A DNA stretch of 64,000 nt from Saussurea involucrata (lineage: Eukaryota > Streptophyta > Magnoliopsida > Asterales > Asteraceae): NCBI GenBank assembly GCA_033807775.1, contig CM066313.1:58253984-58317983 (forward strand), read 5' to 3'. Positions 1 through 11,606 of the stretch are shown here, piece after piece; the first letter of the stretch is position 1; each line of letters starts with the position of its first letter. The notes under the pieces were generated by a model. It worked only from the letters and a program-made list of their open reading frames with translations. It was not told the DNA's origin and searched no databases. The position numbers were made by a program, and so were the translations under genes.

Positions 1-6
1 ATTCTC

Positions 7-3000
7 TCACTCAGGATTATCTGATGGACCAGTATGGTCATCATCAGAATCATCCTGACTTTTATCAGAACTACCCTCTGCTCTGCAAGAAGCTTTTGTT
101 TTCTTCGGTAATTCTGCTCCTGCGGCCATCAACTTCACACATACATCATCACAGAGGCCGAAGAGAGTTGCAAGCTCTGCCTCTGTTTTAAAACGCATTT
201 TGCCAACACTTCTTCTGAAATCCTTGACAAAATTGGCATTTGCTGTTATGAAGGAGACAATGACTTCTGTGACCTGGTTTATGACGTTCTGTCCTAGCTC
301 TGTTAGTTGTGCTCTGGTCATGTAGTCTTTTGGCTGCATCATTGTCGTGTTGCGTATTGCCTCTGCTTGTACTTGTGTTAGGGCATTCTGTAGATCTGCA
401 GGAGTAATGCCCTCTGCTCTGTTGGATTGCGTATTCATTTGTTCAAGAAAGTTTTTGATAGAGTCCTTGAACGCAGAAGTTGCAGTTGTTCCGAATTCTT
501 GAGCGGCAGAAGTAGATGTAGCTTTGGCAGTAGTTTCAGCAGAGGACTTCATCGCTGAGATGGCAGATTTCACCTCTGTGGACAGATTGTCCATTTTGGT
601 GTTTAGTTTCAGGATTTCTGTCGATGTTGTCTCTGCAAAAGATTTGAAAGAGCTTTGCAACTCTTTCATTGTTTGGTTCACAGAGGTGACAAGGGTTTGG
701 AACTCATCCCTTGATACTTGTGTTCCTTGTGTAACCTCTGGAGGAACACATTCGTCTCCAGAGTGAGTCCCTATTCCTGGGACACCTTCGTTCACCCTTG
801 TTTGTACGATGGGGGTGGAAGGATTTCCTTCTGATCCTTGAGAAGAAACCTGAGTTTCAATCTCTACAGAAGTTATGTGAAGAACAGTGTCCAAATCCAC
901 TCCAGAGGTGGGTATTGGAATGTCCTTCTGTTGACTAGGAGACTTGTCTAGAGTCTCTTCGTCTCTGTGCTCACTACTCTCTGAAAGAAGATTTGGCCCT
1001 AATGTGTGCGTGGCAGAGGAAACGAATTCCTCTGTAGGATGTTCTAGTGTGATCTGGGGCGATTGATCACGAACAATAGGTGAGTCTCTTTGAGGAGACT
1101 CCCTAGGAATGGATTCCCCGGTTTTTGTGGGCGCAGAAGTCAAAAGAGTGACTTCTGGCTGGATGGTTTGGGTTAGGATCGAGTTGTGCTACTCTTTTTC
1201 AATAACTCCTTCTGCAGCTAGACCTGCGAAGTTAGAAATGTGGGTTGCACTGGGAGTTGGTTGTGGTTGTGTGCCTCTATTCATCCAGGCATCTTTTCTT
1301 GTTTCTTCCTCTGTTAAGCACCCAAGCACTACATCACTGTTTATCATTTCAGCCTCTGTAGCTATCATATGGCTTGGTGCTTCTTCCCTAGCTTCTGTTG
1401 AAGTTCCTTGCTCTGTGCGTAAGGAGTCGTACATTTGATGAGAGCCGTATAATCTCATGACTTCTGGATGATAGAGACCTTTTCGTATCCAGACAGCCTC
1501 TTCTTCATCTAAATCTACCTCGGAGACCTCTATCCCTGTCTCTCTTGTTTCAAAACCCTCTGCTTGTACAACTTCGGCCTCTTTTCCTTTTTCTTCTATT
1601 ATTTTCTTAGAAGGCTCTGTAATTTCACCTCTATTCCACTCAGCTTCTGTTTGATCTATTTCTTCTGAAGTTGGGTTTGGACTCCTTCTGTGGACGTCCA
1701 ATCCTTGAATGAAAGGGTTCTGTAAAATAACAGGGGTGTTGGTTGGTTGATCTTTGGGTGTTGTGTCATCTTCTTGCAGATGTGTGTCAATGCCAGAAAT
1801 GAAGAAATCTTGTTCTTCTGGAGAGTGGTGGTCGAGAGGTTGTGCCGTCCACCCTGCTTTATTTAGGGTGTTGGCAATTTCAGGGTTCTGTAAAAAGTCG
1901 TTCAGGTCTCCTTGGTGAGCAAATCTATCTGGAGATTGATAGGGTGATTGATATTCTTCTGTTGCCATTTCTTCTTCAGCATCTTCTTCTTCAGTTCTTT
2001 CTTCTGCGGGTTCTTCTTCTGCAGTTTCCTCTTCTGTAGTTTCCTCTTCAATGGTAACCAATTTATCAAGTGATTTACCATATTTCCTTTTAGTTTTCCT
2101 TCTATTGGGTTTTGGTGCCCCTTCCTCTGTAGTTTTAGATTTTCTTTTCTTCTTCTGTTTTGGAGAAGAGGGAGGAGCAGAGGAGCCAATTTCTGTGGCA
2201 TGAGGAGGTGAAGGTTGATCTTCTGCAGCGCTTGTGGATGTGCCTTTTGCAATTTTTCTCTTCTTTGCTTTTGGAGTAGTTGCAGAGGTTTTGAAGAAGA
2301 CTTCTTTCCCATCAGTTCTGTACGTTTGGCTATGAAGCTGAGTTGAATAGCCATATGCTTTGCAAACTTCTGATCTTTTTCTTGAGTAGAGAGAGGTTTT
2401 GCAATCATTGTTCCTAGGGGGACACCTAAACGCGGGGGTGTCATATGACTCGGTTTAGGAGTTCTATGATCGCGTATATATTCTTTCTTAATGGATTTAT
2501 TCTTTGCATAGCTCAGAAGCTTCTTTGACAGAGGTCTGCAGTGTGAGTAGCCATCAGCATGATCAGTGGGGATATTCTTGTTCATTGGGAACTGTTTGGG
2601 AGTTGGCCCTTCCATTGGCCAGTTTTGTATTAGCAGCAGAGGTTCGAACATAACTCCCAATATTCTTTGGAATTGTAGAGGTGGTAGAAAGTTGGGATCG
2701 TTCTCTTTGACTCTTCTCGTGTTGTTCTTCCTGTCGATGGTGTTTATGATCTCTTGCATCATTATGGTCGCATAATCTAGTGGGAGATCATAGTAAACTC
2801 CATACATGATGCTCAAGATTTGATGTGAGCTTTGGTCAATACTGCCTATCTTCCCTGTCAGGCATCTGTTAAGAATAGAGAACAAAGTGTTCCACAGAGG
2901 TGGTAATCTGCCTCTGCGGAAGTCATTTCTCTTCCGTAGATGGGTGTTGTACCCAAGCATTTCCACGAAGCGACAGAGTTCTTCGTCTGGTGGTTGCTCA

Positions 3001-3512
3001 GCATAACTCTTCAATCCCAGAAGACCCCTTGTTGGTAGGTTGAACTCAAGTGAGAACATTGTTCTGTTGAACTTGATTTCAAGATGCTCAGATTTATCAG
3101 GTCTTGAAATGTACCCTTTGATAAGAGAATCGTCTTTATCAAATCGGCAGCTTTGCCAAAATTGGTTTAGATAACGGACTGGAATTTTGTTTGGGGTTCT
3201 TGAGAGTAGAGGGAAGAGGATGTGATTTTCCATTATGTTTAGAAGAATAGCATGGGCTTCGCCGAAAGCAGTGGGTGAGGGAACAAGATAGCAGTTGTTG
3301 GATTTGATTGGTAGTACTTTCTCGAAATGATCCTTTGCTATGAAGTTTTGAAGATTTGTGGTCGGAGCAAATTCTGCTGAATCGCCGGAATCTTCCAGTT
3401 CAATGTTTTGGGCAAGGTTGGGGTTTTCTGAATGTTCAGAATGAGCAGGTGAATGTTCTGGTGAGTTCGCCGGAGACTGTTCAGAGGATGTAGCTCGAGA
3501 AGATGAAGCCAT
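7..3512 (-). pseudogene. Element A additional ORF (aORF), broken
   Basis: Long ORF downstream of pol, in the position where Sireviruses carry an env-like gene. It starts at an ATG at 3512 and ends at a TGA at 7-9, about 1,160 codons. The N-terminal part (to about 2290) is helical and holds a conserved block with key residues LPPLW...TGK-x-GS-x-DQ near 2829-2900, matching the aORFs of families B and D. Then come lysine-rich stretches (2075-2165) resembling nuclear localisation signals, an acidic Glu-rich block (1960-2061), a Ser/Thr/Pro/Glu-rich disordered part, and a heptad-like helical segment around 480-720. No signal peptide or membrane segment is visible. Lesions are a frameshift near 2295 and an in-frame TAG at 1189-1191. 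Function unknown. I infer a nuclear protein rather than an envelope. Confidence 0.75.
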
Positions 3513-4909
3513 TTGATTTCAAGAATAAGATTTTTGCAAGCTTTTGCAGGGTTTCGCCGGAGAAGAAGATAGAGTTTGTAAAAGATTTTATGAGAGAGTA
3601 AGCATGGTTTTTATAGGAGGGTAAAACGATAGAAATCGAAAGAGTAAAATATATGGCAATGGATTAACATTTGAAATCCGTACTCAAGTTAGAACGGCGG
3701 GTTCAACTTTGCACAGAAAACGTTCCATGTACGCCCAATGAAAATGGGACACGTAGGCCTTGTCAGAGGATGACAGGACGTCGTGCGCGGCCCATTAATG
3801 CTAGGCGCGTGGAGTTTTTCTTAGCCATATGAGTTTCACTCTCAGTTAAAAGTAACCGTTATCACTACAGAAATGCTCACATAACAGATTGACAGAACTT
3901 CTGTGGATTACAGAAGTTCTGTGATTTTGAAAAAGCTTGATGTTTATCTCTCATATATCTCATTGTTATCATGACTTCTGTGGGCTCTTCTTTTAACCAA
4001 AATGTTTGTAGAGATTGGAAAGGATCAAATAGGATTTTTAGTCAAGAAAATTTGCTCGCAGAGGTTTTGTGGCTCTGTCGGAACTTACAGAAGCTCTGTG
4101 AGGGCCAGCAGAAGCTCTATGAGGGAAAAAATCTTATAACTAAAATTCTATTAAATTTTCTGATCATCCAATTTTTGATCTGGTTTAAGAGATGTTGTTC
4201 GGACATATTTGAAAGTTTGTGTCCGAGAAAACTGTTATGAAAAACAGTTTGTTCGAGAAGATCATGGTTTGTGTTTTCGGTTTCCGAGATAACTTTCCAA
4301 AAGATCGATAGAGGGATAATTTGCGATTACAGAGCATATTTCTTGCAGAACCTCTGTTGAGCTCAGCAGAAGCTCTATGACCTTAAATTTCTCTTAATTC
4401 GATTTTTGGGAAACTTTTTGAGCTTTTGATTTTTGAAATGTTATCCATAGTATATTTAGGACATATTTGACAATTCTTGTCCTAGAAAACTGTTTTCCAA
4501 AAACCTTTTGTGCGAGAGACATACCTTTTGGTTCTTCTGTTCTCGGCAGTTTTGTCTGACTTCTGTCGATGGAGAATTATCGACATTCTTCTTTGGCTTT
4601 CCTTTGAAAGTTCTACCTCTGTAGGTCATTTCAGGGTCCCTTTTGCTCCCCCTTGATCTAATCACTTCTATAGATCAAGAATTTTCCTTCTTGCTCCCCC
4701 TTAACCTATGCTTGGATCAAAGTGATAAGATTTGCATAGAACATAGGTCATTATTTTCAGAGGTTCTGAGTAGACCCACAGAAGCTCGGAAATCTCAAGA
4801 ATTTATTTAAGATTTAGAATTTACATACTAAAATAAAATTGATCAAAGCAATAGGTAAAGGAAATATATACATATTTACAGAAGATAAAGCTATATTTAC
4901 AGAGGATTG
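3513..4909 (-). other. Element A pol-aORF spacer with palindromes, PPT-like copies and aORF promoter
   Basis: About 1.4 kb without a credible gene. It holds five perfect CAGANNNTCTG palindromes (3893, 3911, 4088, 4346 and 4758 by first base) plus near-matches at about 4108 and 4365. Two minus-strand AAGGGGGAGCA sequences (4643-4654, 4691-4702) resemble polypurine tracts just after pol. Nearest the aORF start it has ACGT-core sequences (GACACGTAGG near 3750) and a TATA box. Two short ORFs here (3971-4240 plus, 4456-4665 minus) have no recognisable content. Confidence 0.7.
3609..3615 (-). promoter_or_regulatory. TATA box upstream of element A aORF
   Basis: The minus strand reads CTATAAAAACC, about 95 bases upstream of the aORF ATG at 3512. 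This is the usual plant TATA-to-ATG scale and it is separate from the LTR promoter. The equivalent regions of families B and D also have TATA-like sequences. Confidence 0.5.
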
Positions 4910-7900
4910 TCATACCATGTTTATCATTCCTAACTTACCCACCAAGAAGTTGAATCTTTTCTCGTCTAGTGCTTTGGTGAACAAGTCAGCGAGTTGATAT
5001 TCTGTTGGCACGAAATGCATTTCGATTGTACCGTATTCAACATGATGTTTCAGGAAATGGTACCTTATATCGATATGCTTGGTTTTTGAGTGTTGCACAT
5101 GATTAGCAGAGATAGCAATGGCACTTTTGGAATCACAGAATATGGGTATTTTGAATAAGATGTGTCCGTAGTCTTTTAGCTGAGTTTTCATCCATAGAAC
5201 CTGAGAACAACAGCTAGCAGCAGCAACGTATTCAGCTTCTGCAGTGGAGACACAATTCTGCTTCTTGGAGGTCCAACTGACTAGTTTACCACCTAGGAAT
5301 TGACAACTCCCAGAGGTACTCTTTCTGTATAGCATGCATCCTCCATAGTCTGAATCTGTATAACCTTTAAGACTAAAACCAGAGTTCTGTGGATACCGGA
5401 GACCAAGATTTTTAGTCCCTTTCAGGTATCTAAAGATTCTCTTTACTGCATCATAATGTGATTTCTTTGGATTAGCTTGATAACGTGCCCAAAGACATGT
5501 GGCATGCATAATGTCAGGTCTGCTTGCTGTTAAGTATAACAGAGATCCAATCATGCCTCTGTAGAGAGTGCATAATACAGAGAAACCATTTGGATCTAAA
5601 AATAACTTATTTCCAGTGGCCATTGGAGTTTTCATTGCAGAGGTATCAGAGAGGATATATTTGGAAAGAATGTCAGAGACATATTTGGCCTGATTTATAA
5701 AAATTCCCTCTGATGATTGTTTGACTTGGAGTCCGAGGAAGAATGTTAATTCTCCCATCATACTCATTTCAAACTCACTCTGCATGAGTTTTTCAAATCT
5801 TTTACACTCTTCTGAATTAGTAGACCCAAAAATTATGTCATCCACATAGATTTGTACAAGCATTATCTCACTATTTTTATGTTTATAGAATAAGGTAGTA
5901 TCTGTTGTACCTCTGTTGTAGCCATTGACTAGAAGAAAGGTAGAAAGTCGTTCATACCATGCTCTTGGAGCCTGTTTCAGTCCATATAGAGCTTTTTCAA
6001 GGTAGTATACATGCCTTGGAAATTTTGAGCTTTCAAACCCTGGTGGCTGATTTACGTAAACCTCTTCTTGGATTTCACCGTTGAGAAAAGCTGATTTTAC
6101 GTCCATCTGATAGACTTTAAAACCTCTGTGGGATGCGAAGGCTAAGAATATTCTTATTGCTTCGAGCCGTGCAACAGGGGCAAACGTCTCATCGTAGTCT
6201 ATGCCTTCTTCTTGTCTATATCCTTTTGCTACTAATCTTGCTTTGTTTCTGATGACCACTCCATCTTCATCCTTTTTGTTTTTGTAGACCCATTTAGTCC
6301 AAATGGCCTGTTTCCCTCTTGGCAGAGGTACTAAAGTCCAGACTCTGTTACGCTCAAATTGCAGAAGTTCTTCTTGCATGGCGTCTACCCAGTTTGGGTC
6401 ATCTAGGGCTTCATAAATCTTCTTTGGTTCTATCACACTAATAAAATTTGTAAAGAAACAAAAATTAGCAGTGGCAGACCTTGTTTTTACTGAGTCAGAA
6501 GGTTCTCCAATTATTTGGCTTGGAGGATGGCTTTTTGTCCACTGAGTTGTGCGTGGAAGATGATCATCAATGTCATCAAACCTTTCTTCAGAGGCTTCTG
6601 GTGTTTCTTCTTCTCGTGTAGCCTCTGTCGTTTTTCGTTCCTTGGTAGTTGATCCTACCGTTTGCTGAATGATTGGTATGAGTGGTGGTGGAGTTTGTTC
6701 CTCTGAGGACGTATAGTCTTGGTCCTCAACTTCCTCTATAATTGGTTCTTCTGTGGATTGTGAAGTTTGATTTTCAGCAGCTTCTGTGGCCGTTTTTCTT
6801 GAAGTTTCATCTTCTGAATTTTCTTCTTCGGCATTTGCATCTGTAGTATTTATAGAAGAAGATGAAGCATTTTTTGGACCAGTTAGAGTCATACCTGTAG
6901 GATTTTGTCCGACAGAGGATGGTTCTTTAGAAACTCTGATGGTTCCAACAGAAGGATCAATGTTATCGTGGAATATCTCTAAAAATAGAAGATCCAAATC
7001 TTCTTTTGCTCGTGAGATGACAGAGGATTTCCCTTTAATTCCGAGTTCTGAACTGATTTGCTCAGAAGTCATTTGGAATGAATCATCAAAAGAAACATTG
7101 ATGCTTTCTACAATCTTGTGAGACTTTGTAAGGAATGTTCTGTAGGCTTTGGAAGTGGTAGAGTATCCAATGAATTTGCCTTCATCAGCTTTTACATCAA
7201 ACTTTCCTCTTGAATCTCTGTCGTTTAAGACAAAGCATTTGCATCCGAATACATGGAAAAATTTGATGTTTGGCCGCCTTTTGTTAAGCAATTCGTAAGG
7301 CGTCTTGTGGTGTCTTTTCACAACGGTTGAACGATTCTGAGTATAACACGCAGTAGAAATTGCTTCTGCCCAAAAGTTCATTGATAATCCGCATGCTGAC
7401 AGCATAGTTCTTGCTGCTTCCACAAGTGTTCGATTCTTTCTTTCGACAACACCGTTCTGTTGTGGAGTGCGAGCTGCAGAGAAGTTCTGTGATATTCCTT
7501 ATGTTGAAAGATAGGTTTCAATGACACAGTTTTTAAATTCTGTGCCGTTGTCACTTCTTAACTTCTGTATTCTGCAGTCATAAAGAACTTGGATTCTTTT
7601 CATTTGATTTATAAATACCATTGGAACATCTGATTTCTTTCTAACAAATTCAACCCATGTGAAACGTGAATACTCATCAATTAGGACAAGTATGTATTTC
7701 TTGCCACCTAGGCTCTGTATGGCAATGGGACCACAGAGGTCGACATGAAGCATATACAGAGGCCTAGTGCAAGACACATATGTTTTGCCTTTGTGGGAAG
7801 CCCTTCTGTGTTTTCCCATTTCACAGGCCGAACACAAGTGATCCTTATTGAATTTAACATTTGGCAAACCTTTAACTAGATTGAGTTTTACTAGTTTATC

Positions 7901-8361
7901 TAAGGTGTGAAAGTTTAAGTGACAGAACCTGTTGTGCCATAACCAAGCTTCTTCACTTTTGCAAGCTACTAGGCAGACTTTTTCTTTGGATTTTGAATTA
8001 AAATTCATTAGGTATAGATCACCTCTTCTTTCAGCTCGCGGAAGTTCCATTCCTGTGTTTTCACTTTGTAGAGAGCAGAAAGTTCTTTTAAATAACACAT
8101 CGAATCTTGTATCACAAAGTTGACTTACACTGAGTAGGTTGTGTTTGAGGCCATCCACATATGCAACTTTGTATACAGAGACATTTACTTTTTGTATGAC
8201 TCCATAGCCTTTGATATGTCCCTTCTTGTTGTCTCCAAAAGTTACAGATCCACCATCGTGTGTTTTTTTGTACGTGGATAGTAATCTTCTGTCACCAGTC
8301 ATGTGCCTTGAGCATCCGGAGTCAAGATACCAGATTGGCACATGTAGCTTCTGTAAGACAA
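4910..8361 (-). pseudogene. pol: Element A pol polyprotein (PR-IN-RT-RH), one nonsense codon
   Basis: Copia-type polyprotein that matures into the protease, integrase, reverse transcriptase and RNase H used to copy and insert the element. The protease active site is in WYLDSGCSRHMTG just after the start. It is followed by the GAG-pre-integrase zinc region (WLWHNRFCHLNF ... CSACEMGK), the integrase Asp residues in HVDLCGP and RSDNGTEF, then reverse transcriptase with QMDVKSAFLNG and the catalytic YVDD (5831-5848), and RNase H with STAEAEYVAA. One frame runs through, broken by a single TAA at 7499-7501 inside the integrase. Its end is just right of the PPT-like repeats. Length fits the family. 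Confidence 0.93.
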
Positions 8362-8370
8362 TCACAGAGA
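8351..8370 (-). promoter_or_regulatory. Splice-acceptor-like gag/pol junction of element A
   Basis: Between the gag stop (TGA at 8362-8364) and pol the minus strand reads ATTGTCTTACAG, a pyrimidine-rich stretch ending in CAG, followed by the pol reading frame. Pol is in a different frame from gag here. Families B and D have the same arrangement at the same place, which suggests more than chance. Splicing is inferred. Confidence 0.4.
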
Positions 8371-11300
8371 TTTAGGTACCCATATCCATATGGGTCCAAT
8401 ATTGTTAGAATTTTTCAAGTTTGCCTTGGCATTCTTGAAATACATTTTATCCTTTTTAGAAGAATCAGATTGTTTCTCTTTTGGTTCTGATTTTTGAGTT
8501 TGAAAGTTGGTGGAGAGTAAGCAATCTGGACTTGAGAAGTGTTTATTTAATTTGAACATAAGATCAAAACAATGACAATATTGAATATGAGATGTGATTT
8601 GTTTGAACTTTTCATTGAATTTATTGAACTGAGCCACAGAGGTATTACATTATTTCTTAACATTAGATTTCCTATTACAAGAGGATCTATGAATACTTGA
8701 ATGTTGTTTGCAAAATTCTTGTTTAGTTCCAACCTTCTGTGACTCTCTTCTGTGGTGAACATCTTTCTTCACTGTCACAGAGGAAAAATACTTGTTAGCT
8801 TCAGGAAATTTTCCTTTTTGTTGCCAAGTGGGGTTTTCTTTCTTTAAAGGTTTTGAAACTCTTAAGCTTTTTGGATTTTCAGAGGCCTTTTTCAGATTTT
8901 CAAGTTCTGTAGAGGTTTTGACTTGTAGACACATTTTGAGAAAATCTGGACAGATAGGTATTTCTGTGATTTTCTCTTTTGGAGAATTTGTTCTGTTAAG
9001 AACTTCAGAGGAGAATTTAACATCCTCTGTGTCACAGTGAATTATCCCTGATTTGAAATCAGTCTCTGAGTCGTCAGAGGATGAATCATCCTCATATGCA
9101 GAGGTTGATTCATTTCTTTCGACAGAGGATGGATTTTATGAGCATGTATCGTACGAGCTTTCTTCCTCTGTAGAAAAACCTTCATTGATGGCAGAGGTTT
9201 CTGATGAGATCTCTTCAGCGAGTTTTTGATCTATAGAAGATGTACAGAGATTTTCTAAAACATTTGATTTCAAAACTTCCAAAATTTCTTTTTCAATAGA
9301 TCTTTCAAGTTTTTCTTCTGAAAAAATGGGTTTAAACTCAGGAGCTTCTGCTGACAATTTCTTTTCGACATTTATCATACAGACAAAAGCGACCTGTGTT
9401 TGAGTCTCTGGTTTACCAAACTTAAAGATACCAATCTGATCTTGTGTTTTCAGATATTTCTTTGGTTTGATTCCTCTATTGACAGAGGTTGAAGATGATG
9501 AATCTGTGTTTTCAAACCACACATTGATCATCTTTGTATGTTTCTTCAAGTGAGGTTCTGCAGAGATTTTAACCCTTTTACTTACAGAGAGTAAGTTTGG
9601 AATGTTTGGTTTGTTAGTTTTTCCCAAAACAAAAAGAGAAGACAGAGGTTTTAGTCGTTTATTTTCAACTCCTAAGGTAATATCACTGTACCCTATACCT
9701 CATCTTGCTATTTGAGAGTTTACCTTTTCATATACCTTCTGTGCATCTTTATAGTTTTTAAGTAAAACTTCTCTTCTTAAAAGATCTTGCCAAAGTACCT
9801 CTCTTTCCTTTTGAAAGTATTCTTTGAGAGCTCTTATGTCTGTTGTTTCACTTCTTGAGACTGAAAGTTCTTTTGTTTTGATTTTTAAAGCATAGGTTAA
9901 ATCAGAAATTTGCCTTTTTAAAGGATCTATATTTTTGCTCCAATATTTTTCAACCTTTTCTTTTTCTTCAAAAATTTTGGCTTTTTCTTGAGTGAGAAGC
10001 CTTACCTCTCTCTCATTAAAGGTCAATATTTTCTGAATGCTTTCATTTACTTCTTTCAGTTTAATGTTAAGTTTAAATAAATCATCATCTACAGAATTAG
10101 TACTTGATGTAGAGTTTGAAGTGGATACCTCAGTGTGCCCTTTGTTCGCCATTAGAGATTTTTGTGCGTAATACTCGGCCTTCTTTTTGTAAAAAGGTGA
10201 GTCCTTCTGTGGGCGATTTTGTCTACTTCTGCATTCTTGTGCGAAATGACCTGGCTTGCCGTAGTTGAAACAACCTTGGGAGGTGTTTCCTGTTCGATCT
10301 TCGGACTTCTGTTGGTCTCCACCTTTCTCTGTTCGGCATTCGTTTGCGTAATGACCAGGCTTACCACATTTGTAGCATTCTTGTGTGTGGCCTACCTTGT
10401 CATTTGATCTCTGTCGGTCATTTCCTCTGTAGCTTCTGTCGCTCGACCTCTGTTGGTCATCATTTCTGTAGTCTGACCTCTGTCGGTCACTTGATTCTTC
10501 TCTTATTCCATCATCTCTTCTACCAGAATTCTTTTGGTTATTTCTAAACTCTCTTGTCAATAGAGCCATTGATTTAGCTAATGACGCAAGAGTTATTTCT
10601 TCCTCTATCAGCTCATCTTCTTCGCTATCAACCATTACTATCTTCTTTTTCTCCTTCTTTTTCTCCTCTGTAGATCTCTCATTTCTTGGTCTGTCCGTAG
10701 CCTCTGTAGATTTACTAACCAATGCGTATGGTACAATGGTTAGTGTTGTAGCTTGAGCTATTTGAGGCTCCTGTTCGGCTAGTGTTCCATAGAGATCAGA
10801 GAGTGTCCAGGAGTCTAGATCTTGATTTGTTTGTAAAGACATAGACAGCTGAAGCCACTCATCGTTCAGGCTCTTTAGAAACATGACGTTATTTTCTTCC
10901 GTGGTTCTGTGAATACCAGACTTTCTGCATTTGTTTATTAGAGAGTTGAACCGATCATATGTTGTTTGCAGAGATTCTGTTGCAGAGGCTCTGAAGGCAT
11001 GATACTCGTTTATGTATTGTGCCCTTCGGTTCTTCTGTGTTTTAGCACCCCCTTCCAACTGTCTTTCTAATTCTTTCCAGAGATCGTGCGCTGTTTCGCA
11101 TGCATCTAAGGATTGAAAATTTTCGTTGGGGATAGCCATGATCAGTATTATTTTTGTTTTCTGTGCAACTTCATCTTCTGCCTTATCTTCAATTGACCAT
11201 TCTTCTCTTGGCTTAGGTTTTTGATGTTCAGGGATTTCAGCAGATTCAGCAGTAGCTGGTACACGTGGCATAGTTATCATAGGAACTGGAGGAAGATTGT

Positions 11301-11438
11301 ATAGATATTGTTTGAGAGTTTTTTCAGTACCCTCAAAAAATGAACCATTCTTATTTTCCATTGAGGATACTCATCTCTAAGAAGAGTAGGGGGTTTGGTT
11401 AATGAGCCAGTAGTGAAAAAATTATTTGTATTTGTCAT
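8362..11438 (-). pseudogene. gag: Element A gag, several lesions
   Basis: Capsid/nucleocapsid polyprotein of about 1,000 codons starting at an ATG at 11438 (MTNTNNFFTTGSLTKPP). The UBN2-type gag domain reads through WKELERQLEGG and FNSLINKCRKSGIH. Two CCHC knuckles follow an Arg/Asp-rich DRQRS-repeat: a good one (CYKCGKPGHYANEC, 10337-10380) and one whose second Cys is Tyr (CFNYGKPGHFAQEC, 10231-10275). The C-terminal part is coiled-coil-rich and ends in the WVPK tail seen in all three copia families. Lesions are a frameshift in a T/A homopolymer near 11335-11340 and in-frame stops at 9700-9702, 9136-9138 and 8650-8652. The natural stop is TGA at 8362-8364. Confidence 0.88.
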
Positions 11439-11592
11439 TTTGAGGAAAGGATAATCTGATGGAGGATTTTTGAATATGAAGATCTGGAAGGTTTTCTGGG
11501 TACAACTAATATCCAGAAATATGGTGAAAAGAAAAAATCTATCAAATAAAGGTTGTAAAACGAGGATCACTTGATATTAAAAATCAAGCTTT

Positions 11593-11604
11593 GCTCTGAT
11601 ACCA
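11593..11604 (-). other. Primer-binding site of element A (initiator tRNA-Met)
   Basis: The minus strand reads TGGTATCAGAGC, the standard complement to the plant initiator tRNA-Met 3' end, two bases inside the LTR edge. Confidence 0.93.
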
Positions 11605-11606
11605 AT

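Noticed and set aside
3971..4240. Small host gene on plus strand
   Set aside because: No similarity or codon signal. It lies in the A spacer and is made largely of repeated CAGAAGCTCTG words.
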